A DNA stretch of 64,000 bases from Archivesica marissinica (Eukaryota > Mollusca > Bivalvia > Venerida > Vesicomyidae), in contig CM026391.1 in assembly GCA_014843695.1 (NCBI GenBank), forward strand, positions 17,103,621 to 17,167,620, in the 5' to 3' direction. Shown here piece by piece: positions 46,505 through 60,100 of this stretch. Position 1 is the stretch's first letter; the number at the start of each line of letters is the position of its first letter. A model generated the notes under the pieces. That model had not been told where the DNA came from, searched no databases, and worked only from the letters and a program-made list of their open reading frames with translations. Position numbers and translations under genes: made by a program.

Positions 46505-47527
46505 TACCAACTGTTGTGTTGTGTAGCCTACCAACTGTTGTGGTGTGTAGCCTACCAAATATTGTGGTGTGTAGCCTACCAAATATTGTGGTGTGTAGCC
46601 TACCAACTATTGTGGTGTGTAGCCTACCAACTGTTGTGGTGTGTAGCCTACCAAATATTGTGGTGTGTAGCCTACCAACTATTGTGGTGTGTAGCCTACC
46701 AACTGTTGTGGTGTGTAGCCTACCAACTGTTGTGGTGTGTAGCCTACCAACTATTGTGGTGTGTAGCCTACCAACTGGTGTGGTGTGTAGCCTACCAACT
46801 AGTGTGGTGTGTAGCCTACCAACTATTGTGATGTGTAGAGTACCAACTGTTGTGGTGTGTAGCCTACCAACTAGTGTGGTGTGTAGCCTACCAAATGTTG
46901 TGGTGTGTAGCCTACCAACTATTGTGGTGTGTAGCCTACCAACTATTGTGATGTGTAGCCTACCAATTGTTGTGGTGTGTAGCCTACCAACTGTTGTGGT
47001 GTGTAGCCTACCAACTAGTGTGATGTGTAGCCTACCAACTGGTGTGATGTGTAGCCTACCAACTATTGTGGTGTGTAGCCTACCAACTGTTGTGGTATGT
47101 AGCCTACCAACTATTGTGGTGTGTAGCCTACCAACTATTGTGGTGTGTAGCCTACCAACTGTTGTGGTGTGTAGCCTACCAACTGTTGTGGTGTGTAGCC
47201 TACCAACTGTTGTGTTGTGTAGCCTACCAACTGTTGTGGTGTGTAGCCTACCAACTATTGTGGTGTGTAGCCTACCAACTATTGTGGTGTGTAGCCTACC
47301 AACTGTTGTGGTGTGTAGCCTACCAACTGTTGCGGTGTGTAGCCTACCAACTATTGTGATGTGTAGCCTACCAACTGGTGTGGTGTGTAGCCTACCAACT
47401 ATTGTGGTGTGTAGCCTACCAACTATTGTGGTGTGTAGTCTATCAACTATTGTGGTGTGTAGCCTACCAACTATTGTGGTGTGTAGCCTATCAACTATTG
47501 TGGTGTGTAGCCTACCAACTATTGTGG
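46505..47527 (+). repeat. SatA array 2: about 43 copies
   Basis: Same 24-bp unit as array 1, including rare GTAGAGTACC variants. Borders are homologous to array 1, so the two differ mainly in copy number. Confidence 0.97.
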
Positions 47528-47814
47528 TCTCCGAGACTTATTTGAACTTATATGGCATACACATACATACATTTAATACATGTATTACGAATAGTATATA
47601 ATTCATATAAATCTGTTTTCCTGATGATGACAAGAACTAACAGTGTGCTCGCCGAATCGTACATTATGCATATTATATATATGCTGTTGAATGTCAATAA
47701 TATTATCCGATATGTGCGACACTAATTGTCAAGAAATAAGTACATGTAATAATACATAGTTTGTATTTTATTATATATGTTCTACATAAACAGACGTCAT
47801 AACCTGTGTGTTGT

Positions 47815-48102
47815 TTGCGTTTATTTATCGACGCTTCCTCTTAATTGTAAGGAGATTGGTTATTTAAGGTTTAGGAGGATAGTGCACTGATCAATATATA
47901 CAGAGCCTCGCTCCAAAGACTCGTATGGTACCTATACGTGCAAGGTGTATAGCACATGTACGTTACTTAATCTATATTAAAATATATCTGAAATACATGT
48001 TCTGGGTAATTAGTCAGCTTAGTATGGTGTGGCCGATGATCAAACCTGCGATCCCTGTATTACCTGTCCAGCATGTTAACCACTTGACCACGGATTCGTT
48101 TT
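47815..48102 (-). mobile_element. SINE-II, copy 2
   Basis: Equivalent of 5285-5572, with the tRNA-like head at the right end on the minus strand. Confidence 0.65.
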
Positions 48103-48299
48103 TTCCGGGCCGCCGGCGAATCGTATATGTGTTCACTTGTTGCAATATTGCTATGGTTATTATTATCTAGCTATCTACGCAAACCAATGTGTTTACTATT
48201 AGACAATACCATAGATGCAAATGTCACAAGACAAATTTATCATGTATCCATCTGTGTTTTCCGTTATTTTCCTAATAATAACATATCTAACTTCCTCTA

Positions 48300-48620
48300 A
48301 TGTCACCCCCACGGGGATGTAGACATGTTGCGCGTCAAACCGAAGAAGTTAAAAAGTATGACTATACTAGTTAAACGCATAAATATAAGAAAGTAATGAC
48401 AAATAAGTTGGGTTAAGAGTTTAAAAGCAGCTGGGCAGAACAATTAGGGCTGCCATGAGCAACATGCCAGTCCCTAGTTGTTCTGCCCATCTGCTTTTAA
48501 ACTTTTACCACAACTTATTTTCACTACTTTCTTAAATTATGTTTTTAACTACTCATACTTTTAACTTCTTTGCAGTTTTTGACGCGTAACATGTTTACGT
48601 CCCCGCGAGGGGTTCGACAT
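48300..48620. mobile_element. Foldback MITE, copy 2, tip deleted
   Basis: Arms as in copy 1, but the centre reads GCCATGAGCAACATGCCAG, so the GATCAATATGG hairpin tip is gone. A GATA tract follows at about 48628-48655. There is no SINE-I at the site near 48810. Confidence 0.85.
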
Positions 48621-48997
48621 AAAAAGAAGATAGATAGATAGATAGATAGATAGGATAGATCTACAGGGGAGCCGTGCTCTAAACTTGGCCATTTACGGCA
48701 TTATTGTCAGAAGCTGTTAAAAGGCCTGTAAGACTGATTGTGTAATGGTAACGTGTTGGTCCTCCATTACTATTTGACTTTATATCGCGATCAAAACAAA
48801 CATGTTTTCTGTTCACCAATAGTGAAAATGACTTCTAAAATTAAAATATAATAGGCTATATGAGGTGCATTTTGGAATATTTTAGAATATTTGCATACTA
48901 TTTGGTGACAGTAAAACGTAACAAATAAACACAATATTATCAGTGCAACATTCACTACCAAATTACCTTCAGAGTACTAGTTACTGTAGTGGGTGCC

Positions 48998-51190
48998 CAG
49001 GGGCGGGTCCAGAATTCCCCCAGGGGGCTCCAAGCTGAGCGAGCACCATAGGTGTGCAAAGTGGGTATGGGGGAAAGCCAAATAGAGCCATTCCCATCAT
49101 TTCAGCGGCCACTATGACCAATCAAAATTAATGTCTAAGGCCCATGGCTAATCACTGGTTGACAGTACAGGGTTGGGCTCAAGTGTGAATTAAATAAGCG
49201 TTCAGAGTGGTTCACACTTGAATCAAAATAAATAAGTTCAAATGTATAGACTAAGCCTTGAGCTTATGCACTATTTGTGTGAATGTTAGCCGTTTGATTT
49301 CAAACGTTTCCAGTTCTAACCACGGGGAGGTCTCCACTGTTAAAACTATATTTCTCCTCGGGGAGGGGGTTGGTTATACATGTACTTTATAATTTGACCA
49401 ATGCTTCTATGGTCAACGTCTATATCAAAATCTGGTCTTTAAGTAAATAGGCTTGACTGGAAAAGCCTTCTGTTTCCTGATTTGATGAACTGTTCTACTA
49501 TTTCGAGTGGGTTAATGTTGAGAGAATTGTGTAACTGCATGAGAGCTAGCGCCGCAAGCCTGTCCTCGTGCATTGTGTTTCTCATGTAGCTTTTCATACG
49601 CCGTAAGCCTGCTAACGAACGTTTTGCTTCGCTTGTGCTGACAGGCAGCACACACCCTGTGTGGAAGAGTGTTTTTAAGTTTGGGTATATGTCTTCATCT
49701 ACAAAATTGAACGCCGTTATCAAGTCAGCAAATCTCTCTCCTGTATTTCCCATGTTTTGACAATGTCGCTGCCATTCAGTAATTTCGCGAGCCAAATCGT
49801 TTGTAGATATGCATTCTAGATCAGACTGCCAAAACATGAGTTTTTCAGACAGGGTCACTATGTCTTCTTTCTCAATGTCTAAGACATTCCGTGGCAACAA
49901 GGAGCTGATTGAATAGGCTTCAGTGTCTTCGACGCCAAAACGGGCCTTGAGCTCCTGTAAAAGGAAATCTACAAATGGAATGGCCATGGCTGTTCTGAAA
50001 TAATCTTCTGTTCTAGTGTTTTCGATATTTGCCCTATGTTGTTGTTCATTGCACCTTATTGGTGCCTTCACATATACACCAAGAGGCTCTGCAATGCGTT
50101 TTGCATCCTCGAAAACAGCCTCAAACTCCTGGTCTATATCATGTCTGATACCTGTAATTGTATCGATATGATTCTCGATGAGTTTGTTTGCTCTTGAAAT
50201 GTCTACATCTCTCTTTTGCAATGTTACTGCCATTGGTTTGACAGTGTCAAGAATTTGCCGGACAATGACACACTTTATGAGGACGGTGAAGTTTGTCAGT
50301 GACGAAAGCAAACCTTGCGTGGTTATTTGTGTGTCCCTGTCCCAAGACCAGTTGGGTTCACTGCATGCATTTCACAATATACACGTACAGATGGTAAAAT
50401 GTGTGATAGCAGGCATGGCGTTCAAACCGTGCTTTACACAAACCAACCAACTTTTTCTTAGAGTATTCAGAACTCTCAGTTTCCAGTGCATGCTCAAAAA
50501 ACACTGTCGCTTGGGTGAATGGTCAAAGAATTTGAAGGTAGAATTGAGAACATCAATCATGTTTCTGACAAGTGGCAATTTACAGGCAGACGCTATACTC
50601 AGGTTAAGGACATGACTTCGACAGTGCGTGTACAAAGCCAAACTATTTATTTCTTTGATCCTTCCTTGACAACCCTTTTTCGCTGATGACATTGCAGTTG
50701 CGCCATCATAAGCCTGTCCTCGCATGTTCTCCACTGATATGCCATTCGTTGTAAGGGTATAAATGATTGCGTTAGCAATTACTTCGCCTGTAGCGCGCCT
50801 TATTTGCACAAAATCAAAGAACTCTTCATGTATGGTCGCTAGTTTAGCTTGTGTCTCTACAAATCTTAGAATGATTGAGTAAAATCCCTTGCCTTGATAA
50901 AGGCCTTCTTTAATTGTATCTCTTATGTGGGTTGCAATAATTTGTATTATTTCATTCTGTATGTGTTTACTTGTATAAGTTGCATTTTTCTTTGCATTCT
51001 CCAGGTGTGATGCAATGTCCTCATCATGACTTGCTAAGAGCTGCACAATTTCAAGAAAGTTACCTTTATTTGAGGCTTCACTGTTAGCATCGTCTCTGTG
51101 GCCACGAAGTGCTATGCTCTGTTTTCCACACAGAATGATTGTTTGTACGATAGAGCTCAAAAGCTTGACATTTCTGTCATAAATTGCTTT
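48998..51190 (-). mobile_element. hAT element remnant, copy 2
   Basis: 3' terminus CAGGGGCGGGTCCAG at 48998. The transposase remnant is on the minus strand; the 5' terminus was not found, as in copy 1. Confidence 0.7.
49439..51190 (-). pseudogene. hAT transposase (DUF4371 / ZMYM1-like) pseudogene, copy 2 (best preserved)
   Basis: Two long minus-strand frames. 51190-50372 carries ALRGHRDD, the LLASHDEDI block, GQAYDGATAMSS (with the conserved Asp) and YTHCRSHVLNLSIA. 50311-49439 carries the C-terminal hAT dimerisation domain: YPNLKTLFHTGCVLPVSTSE, KRSLAGLRRMKSYMR and RLAALALMQLHN. Between them about 60 bp and a frameshift remove the TRW..R block that copy 1 retains in frame. Together copies 1 and 2 show almost the whole transposase from DUF4371 on, but neither is functional. 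No N-terminal BED/TTF zinc finger was identified with certainty. Confidence 0.9.
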
Positions 51191-51200
51191 GTTTTATTCG

Positions 51201-52498
51201 TTAATTTTGTATGGCAAGGTTGTGGTTGGCTTTTCTATGCTTTGCTTGGCTGTCTTTAGCTCCTCCTTTGCACACATATGGTGCTCGGAATGTTCGTGTT
51301 TTAGCAGATACGAATCTTTTCCAAGGGCTTTTTATATTATGTAAAATGGCCTTGTCGCAAATGTCTCCAGGTGTTTCATATCCCGTTGCGGAAACAATAC
51401 ACAGTACATACACATCCCGCCGCCCATAGTGGTACTGTACGTAAGCCACTTGAATTACTTAATCCAAGACTGCTGGAATGATAGCATTTTTTCTCTTCAT
51501 TTGTTCGCTTTTGCCCTTGGCAGTAGGCTGTCGTTTCAAATTAGATAGAGATTCTGGAGACGGTTGATTTCTGATAAAATTTAATTTCTCAATATTTGTC
51601 ATAGAATCTAATCTAATTGCTTCATCAGCGGTGATTCACCGTTGTTACACTTTGGGCTTTCACTTTTATGTTCATGCTGGTGTTTCTTCAGCGGTGGTTC
51701 ACTGATGTCATATTTTGGGCTTTCACTTTTTTGTTTATTCTGATGCTTCAACGGTTCGCCATCATTTGTGAATACCAATTCCGGTAGGGGAAGGCACGGC
51801 ACAAAATGGTTTGGTATCCAATTTACAGGATCGGCATTTTCTGTGTGGGTCCACATAATGTAGACTGGGGGTTAATCATTATCAAGTGGGCTTATCATTT
51901 GATTGTGTATCAATATATATCCCTGTTCACACCCACATTCTGCACCACCGGTTAGATACTACAGATGGGGCGGTTAATGGCATTAGTTGCAGCGAAAAAA
52001 TGGACCAGGGAAGAGTACACACCTGACGAAACAGACTTCATAATTTCTTTCTGAAGAGACTTTTCGATGTCCTTTGGTGTCAGAGCTTCATCAGACACGG
52101 AATACTCTATTATGTATTGTAGACTAGGCCTTGTTGTTGAAGACATTGTGCTATACGTTTCCCATGACACATACCTTTTAAAGTTTACAACCAACTCAAA
52201 CACTATTCTCATACGAACTTCAATATGCCTGTCTTCAGTACCAAAAACAACACTTGATATTTTTTCTTTGAAACAATTGCCATCACCATAAGTTTGGACA
52301 GGTTTGAAACTGCTTGGGGCATCCACCGGGTAAAGGAAAGACGATATCTCGCCATGCAGTAATTCCGCAACTTCTGCTGGAGCCAAACTTTTACTGCAAT
52401 CAGTTTTTAAAGTCTTTGAGGTCAATAAAACCCGAAATTTAAAGGATTGCCACCCATGCTGTGAGCTGCGTTCTTGAGTGATGACTGCAATTGTTTAA
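51201..52498 (-). pseudogene. OTU/vertnin-like pseudogene, copy 2
   Basis: Same parts as copy 1: OTU-like YGDGNCF segment in a 157-codon frame (52425-51952), WTHT..PNHFVP segment (51856-51608, with one KSESPK unit fewer), and YVQYHYGRR segment (51449-51201). Frames are separated by stops. The 5' end is truncated at the same point as copy 1. Confidence 0.7.
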
Positions 52499-52738
52499 GT
52501 TGAAGAACAATATAAAGACTCGGGATAGGTGTTATATTTGGACAGATTTGTACAAAATTGTTTCAGATAGGGCCATTTTACTGATCGATGCGAAATCTGA
52601 CATCCCACAGAGTAGAATCCCTGTACATAAATATATATACTAGTACCCCCAAACGTGCCGAATCCCTGTGGTCTATATAGCGCCCCTGCTAACATGTTCA
52701 TACCTACATATCTGATAGCAAGCGATATGAATAATATT

Positions 52739-53016
52739 CAGGTGCGTAGCTAGGCCTACGCATGTACGTACGTGCGTAAGATTTATTTTGACAGTTCCTG
52801 AAAAATTATATAAATGCGAAAAATGCAATAAAAACTTGATCGTAAGGGGGGGGGGACACTGACATTGATCATTCACAAGACAGCAGACATGATCGAAATG
52901 CCAAGAAATATTGATTGTAGCTGATAGTATGCAATAGTCACCTGAGACCATATAGCGGAAACAATTCTCCCACTAGAATGGTGCGTAATCCATATTTAGG
53001 CCTAGCTACGCGCCTG
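52739..53016. mobile_element. hAT-type MITE, 278 bp, copy 2
   Basis: Equivalent of 10645-10922 with the same inverted termini and flanks, so it was inserted before the segment was duplicated. Confidence 0.85.
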
Positions 53017-53529
53017 ACAGTATTAATAAAGATTATTTCTGTCCAATTCCTTATTTCAATTGTTGTAAATAATCATGTACATGATAGAAAATAAATACGT
53101 TTAAACCAATACAGATTATTGTTGTGGTAGGCTCATATTTTGGATGTTGTGCTAACTGGTTTACCCCCCCCCGCCAGAAGTGACCAACCACATTGTTACA
53201 TGAGACATACACCCTCTCTTAATTCTCTACTTCTCACTCTCTTCTCATTTTCCTTATTTTTTCTCTCGCTCTCTCACTCACAATCCATTATATTATGATA
53301 CTCTTTATTAATGTTTAATATGTAGGCTAATTTTTCGCATGTAGGCCTATTCATGTTTCGCCTTCATTCTATTTAATTCTTGGTCTACTGTCGGATTCAT
53401 TTGTCAAACTTTCCCAACTTTATAAAAACAATTGCAAAAGCTCAGCGAATACATGTACATACAAACTTTGCACAGTTTTATAAAGTTTGGGAATGTGATG
53501 CGTTATAGTCATGTGAACAAACGTCTTGT
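53017..53529. other. Non-coding spacer, copy 2
   Basis: Equivalent of 10923-11435, with C-run and CT-rich tract. No gene seen. Confidence 0.6.
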
Positions 53530-53677
53530 AGTGGAAGTCGTGATAGCGCAGTGGTAGTACATTCTCGTCATGTGCGAAATGCCGGCGTTCGTGTCCAGCT
53601 GTAGCTGTTACGATTGTGTCTTTAGGTAAGGCACACGGATTCTACATTGCTTCTTCTCTCTCCCTCGTGGCGATGAG
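53530..53677 (+). mobile_element. SINE-I fragment, copy 2
   Basis: Equivalent of 11436-11580. Confidence 0.75.
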
Positions 53678-53685
53678 TGTGTGTT

Positions 53686-53963
53686 TTACGTTTATTTATC
53701 GTCGCTACCGATTGCCCATATGAGCGACGCCTACTGAAGAGATTAGTCATTTTAGATTTTTGGAGGATAGTGCAATGATACAGACAGAGACCCATTCTAG
53801 TAACTCGTCTGGTTCATTTACATGCATGGTGTACAGCACCGACACGAGACCTCGGTTTTAAGTCATCTGAAAGACTGTTAATTTTATTAGGGTCCAACGG
53901 GGGATCGAACCTCCGAACCCTGGATTACCAGTCCAGCGTGTTACCACTGGACTACAGATCCAT
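53686..53963 (-). mobile_element. SINE-II-related element, tRNA-Thr-like head, copy 2
   Basis: Equivalent of 11591-11872; the anticodon arm is also intact here, and the head is still not a functional tRNA. Confidence 0.7.
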
Positions 53964-54042
53964 CTATCGTTAACAGCAGGTGGTTCAAAGCTTAGAATGA
54001 GCATGAGTCCAGACCAACACAAAGTTGGCAGACTGGTTCTCG

Positions 54043-54140
54043 GCTGTAACAAGACCAGCGAATTGACGTGTTAGTGTCAACATTGACCGACTGTAACAAG
54101 ACCAGCGAATTGACGTGTCGTTAGGGTCAACATTGACCTC
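54043..54140 (+). repeat. 50-bp tandem repeat, 2 copies
   Basis: Units starting CTGTAACAAGACCAGCG; the first is shortened (GTGTTAGTGTC). Copy 1 has three units at 11951-12100. Confidence 0.85.
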
Positions 54141-54158
54141 AGTAGGTTGACAACCATT

Positions 54159-57100
54159 CATGGAAGCATTTCATAGACACACATGGAAGCAGTTCATAGA
54201 CACACATGGAAGCAGTTCATAGATACACATGGAAGCAGTTCATAGACACACATGGAAACAGTTCATAGACACACATGGTATCAGTTCATAGACACACATG
54301 GTATCAGTTCATAGACACACATGGAAGCAGTTCATAGACACACATGGTATCAGTTCATAGACACACATGGAAGCAGTTCATAGACACACATGGTATCAGT
54401 TCATAGACACACATGGAAGCAGTTCATAGACACACATGGAAACAGTTCATAGACACACATGGAAGCAGTTCATAGACACACATGGAAGCAGTTCATAGAC
54501 ACACATGGTATCAGTTCATAGACACACATGGTATCAGTTCATAGACACACATGGTATCAGTTCATAGACACACATGGAAGCAGTTCATAGACACACATGG
54601 TATCAGTTCATAGACACACATGGAAGCAGTTCATAGACACACATGGAAGCAGTTCATAGACACACATGGTATCAGTTCATAGACACACATGGTATCAGTT
54701 CATAGACACACATGGAAGCAGTTCATAGACACACATGGAAGCAGTTCATAGACACACATGGTATCAGTTCATAGACACACATGGAAGCAGTTCATAGACA
54801 CACATGGAAGCAGTTCATAGACACACATGGAAGCAGTTCATAGACACACATGGAAGCAGTTCATAGACACACATGGTATCAGTTCATAGACACACATGGA
54901 AGCAGTTCATAGACACACATGGTATCAGTTCATAGACACACATGGAAGCAGTTCATAGACACACATGGTATCAGTTCATAGACACACATGGAAGCAGTTC
55001 ATAGACACACATGGTATCAGTTCATAGACACACATGGTATCAGTTCATAGACACACATGGTATCAGTTCATAGACACACATGGAAGCAGTTCATAGACAC
55101 ACATGGTATCAGTTCATAGACACACATGGAAGCAGTTCATAGACACACATGGTATCAGTTCATAGACACACATGGAATCAGTTCATAGACACACATGATA
55201 TCAGTTCATAGACACACATGGAAGCAGTTCATAGACACACATGGAAGCAGTTCATAGACACACATGGAAGCAGTTCATAGACACACATGGAAACAGTTCA
55301 TAGACACACATGGAAGCAGTTCATAGACACACATGGAAGCAGTTCATAGACACACATGGAAGCAGTTCATAGACACACGTGGAAGCAGTTCATAGACACA
55401 CATGGAAGCAGTTCATAGACACACATGGTATCAGTTCATAGACACACATGGAAGCAGTTCATAGACACACATGGAAGCAGTTCATAGACACACATGGAAG
55501 CAGTTCATAGACACACATGGAAGCAGTTCATAGACACACATGGAAGCAGTTCATAGACACACATGGAAGCAGTTCATAGACACACATGGAAGCAGTTCAT
55601 AGACACACATGGAAGCAGTTCATAGACACACATGGAAGCAGTTCATAGACACACATGGAAGCAGTTCATAGACACACATGGAAGCAGTTCATAGACACAC
55701 ATGGAAGCAGTTCATAGACACACATGGAAGCAGTTCATAGACACACATGGAAGCAGTTCATAGACACACATGGAAGCAGTTCATAGACACACATGGAAGC
55801 AGTTCATAGACACACATGGAAGCAGTTCATAGACACACATGGAAGCAGTTCATAGACACACATGGAAGCAGTTCATAGACACACATGGAAGCAGTTCATA
55901 GACACACATGGAAGCAGTTCATAGACACACATGGAAGCAGTTCATAGACACACATGGAAGCAGTTCATAGACACACATGGTATCAGTTCATAGACACACA
56001 TGGTATCAGTTCATAGACACACATGGAAGCAGTTCATAGACACACATGGTATCAGTTCATAGACACACATGGTATCAGTTCATAGACACACATGGTATCA
56101 GTTCATAGACACACTGGAAGCAGTCATAGACAAATGGTATCAGTTCATAGACACACATGGTATCAGTTCATAGACACACATGGTATCAGTTCATAGACAC
56201 ACATGGAAGCAGTTCATAGACACACATGGTATCAGTTCATAGACACACATGGTATCAGTTCATAGACACACATGGTATCAGTTCATAGACACACATGGAA
56301 GCAGTTCATAGACACACATGGTATCAGTTCATAGACACACATGGAAGCAGTTCATAGACACACATGGTATCAGTTCATAGACACACATGGAAGCAGTTCA
56401 TAGACACACATGGAAGCAGTTCATAGACACACATGGAAGCAGTTCATAGACACACATGGAAGCAGTTCATAGACACACATGGTATCAGTTCATAGACACA
56501 CATGGAAGCAGTTCATAGACACACATGGTATCAGTTCATAGACACACATGGAAGCAGTTCATAGACACACATGGAAGCAGTTCATAGACACACATGGAAG
56601 CAGTTCATAGACACACATGGAAGCAGTTCATAGACACACATGGAAGCAGTTCATAGACACACATGGAAGCAGTTCATAGACACACATGGAATCAGTTCAT
56701 AGACACACATGGAAGCAGTTCATAGACACACATGGAAGCAGTTCATAGACACACATGGAATCAGTTCATAGACACACATGGAAGCAGTTCATAGACACAC
56801 ATGGAAGCAGTTCATAGACACACATGGAAGCAGTTCATAGACACACATGGAAGCAGTTCATAGACACACATGGTATCAGTTCATAGACACACATGGAAGC
56901 AGTTCATAGACACACATGGAAGCAGTTCATAGACACACATGGAAGCAGTTCATAGACACACATGGAAGCAGTTCATAGACACACATGGAAGCAGTTCATA
57001 GACACACATGGAAGCAGTTCATAGACACACATGGAAGCAGTTCATAGACACACATGGAAGCAGTTCATAGACACACATGGAAGCAGTTCATAGACACACA

Positions 57101-60100
57101 TGGAAGCAGTTCATAGACACACATGGAAGCAGTTCATAGACACACATGGAAGCAGTTCATAGACACACATGGAAGCAGTTCATAGACACACATGGAAGCA
57201 GTTCATAGACACACATGGAATCAGTTCATAGACACACATGGAAGCAGTTCATAGACACACATGGAAGCAGTTCATAGACACACATGGAAGCAGTTCATAG
57301 ACACACATGGAAGCAGTTCATAGACACACATGGAAGCAGTTCATAGACACACATGGAAGCAGTTCATAGACACACATGGAAGCAGTTCATAGACACACAT
57401 GGAAGCAGTTCATAGACACACATGGAAGCAGTTCATAGACACACATGGTATCAGTTCATAGACACACATGGAAGCAGTTCATAGACACACATGGAAGCAG
57501 TTCATAGACACACATGGAAGCAGTTCATAGACACACATGGAAGCAGTTCATAGACACACATGGAAGCAGTTCATAGACACACATGGAAGCAGTTCATAGA
57601 CACACATGGAAGCAGTTCATAGACACACATGGAAGCAGTTCATAGACACACATGGAAGCAGTTCATAGACACACATGGAAGCAGTTCATAGACACACATG
57701 GAAGCAGTTCATAGACACACATGGAAGCAGTTCATAGACACACATGGAAGCAGTTCATAGACACACATGGAAGCAGTTCATAGACACACATGGAAGCAGT
57801 TCATAGACACACATGGAAGCAGTTCATAGACACACATGGAAGCAGTTCATAGACACACATGGAAGCAGTTCATAGACACACATGGAAGCAGTTCATAGAC
57901 ACACATGGAAGCAGTTCATAGACACACATGGAAGCAGTTCATAGACACACATGGAAGCAGTTCATAGACACACATGGAAGCAGTTCATAGACACACATGG
58001 AAGCAGTTCATAGACACACATGGAAGCAGTTCATAGACACACATGGAAGCAGTTCATAGACACACATGGAAGCAGTTCATAGACACACATGGAAGCAGTT
58101 CATAGACACACATGGAAGCAGTTCATAGACACACATGGAAGCAGTTCATAGACACACATGGAAGCAGTTCATAGACACACATGGAAGCAGTTCATAGACA
58201 CACATGGAAGCAGTTCATAGACACACATGGAAGCAGTTCATAGACACACATGGAAGCAGTTCATAGACACACATGGAAGCAGTTCATAGACACACATGGA
58301 AGCAGTTCATAGACACACATGGAAGCAGTTCATAGACACACATGGAAGCAGTTCATAGACACACATGGAAGCAGTTCATAGACACACATGGAAGCAGTTC
58401 ATAGACACACATGGAAGCAGTTCATAGACACACATGGAAGCAGTTCATAGACACACATGGAAGCAGTTCATAGACACACATGGAAGCAGTTCATAGACAC
58501 ACATGGAAGCAGTTCATAGACACACATGGAAGCAGTTCATAGACACACATGGAAGCAGTTCATAGACACACATGGAAGCAGTTCATAGACACACATGGAA
58601 GCAGTTCATAGACACACATGGAAGCAGTTCATAGACACCCATGGAAGCAGTTCATAGACACACATGGAAGCAGTTCATAGACACCCATGGAAGCAGTTCA
58701 TAGACACACATGGAAGCAGTTCATAGACACACATGGAAGCAGTTCATAGACATACATGGAAGCAGTTCATAGACACACGTGGAAGCAGTTCATAGACACA
58801 CATGGAAGCAGTTCATAGGCACACACGGAACCAGTTCATAGACACCCATGGAAGAAGTTCATAGACACATGGAAACAGTTCATATACACACATGGAAGCA
58901 GTTCAAATACACCCATGGTATCAGTTCATATACCCATGGAAGCAGTTCATAGACACCCATGGTATCAGTTCATAGACACCCATGGTATCAGTTCATAGAC
59001 ACACATGATATCAGTTCATAGACACACATGGAAGCAGTTCATAGACACCCATGGTATCAATTCATAGACATACGTGGAATCAGTTCATAGACACACATGG
59101 AAGTAGTTCATAGACACACATGGAAGCAGTTCATAGACACACATGGAAGCAGTTCATAGACACACATGGAAGCAGTTCATAGACACACATGGTATCAGTT
59201 CATAGACACAGATGGTATCAGTCCATAGACACACATGGAAGCAGTTCATAGACACACATGGAAGCAGTTCATAGACACACATGGAAGCAGTTCATAGACA
59301 CACATGGTATCAGTTCATAGACACAGATGGTATCAGTCCATAGACACACATGGTATCAGTTCATAGACACACGTGGAAGCAGTTCATATAAACACATGGA
59401 ATCAGTTCATAGACACACATGGTATCAGTTCATAGACACACATGGTATCAGTTCATAGACACACATGGTATCAGTTCATAGACACACATGGTATCAGTTC
59501 ATAGACACACATGGAATCAGTTCATATACACACGTGGAAGCAGTTCATAGACACACATGGAAGCAGTTCATAGGCACACATGGAAGCAGTTCATAGACAC
59601 ACATGGAAGCAGTTCATAGACACACGTGGAAGCAGTTGATATATACACATGGAAACAGTTCATAGGCACACATGGAAGCAGTTCATAGACACACATGGAA
59701 GCAGTTCATAGACACACGTGGAAGCAGTTCATAGACACACGTGAAAGCAGTTCATAGATACACATGGAAGCAGTTCATAGACACACATGATATCAGTTCA
59801 TAGACACACATGCTATCAGTTCATAGACACACATGGAAGCAGTTCATAGAGACACATGGTATCAGTTCATAGACACACATGGTATCAGTTCATAGACACA
59901 CATGGAAGCAGTTCATAGACACACATGGAAGCAGTTCATAGACACACATGGAAGCAGTTCATAGACACACATGGAAGCAGTTCATAGACACACATGGAAG
60001 CAGTTCATAGACACACATGGAAGCAGTTCATAGACACACATGGAAGCAGTTCATAGACACACATGGAAGCAGTTCATAGACACACATGGAAGCAGTTCAT

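Larger units (their letters stand above)
40819..52498 (+). repeat. Right arm of large imperfect palindrome
   Basis: Counterpart of 29973-38120, separated by a 2.7-kb spacer. From 45831 on it also matches 2083-12119 directly. Confidence 0.9.
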
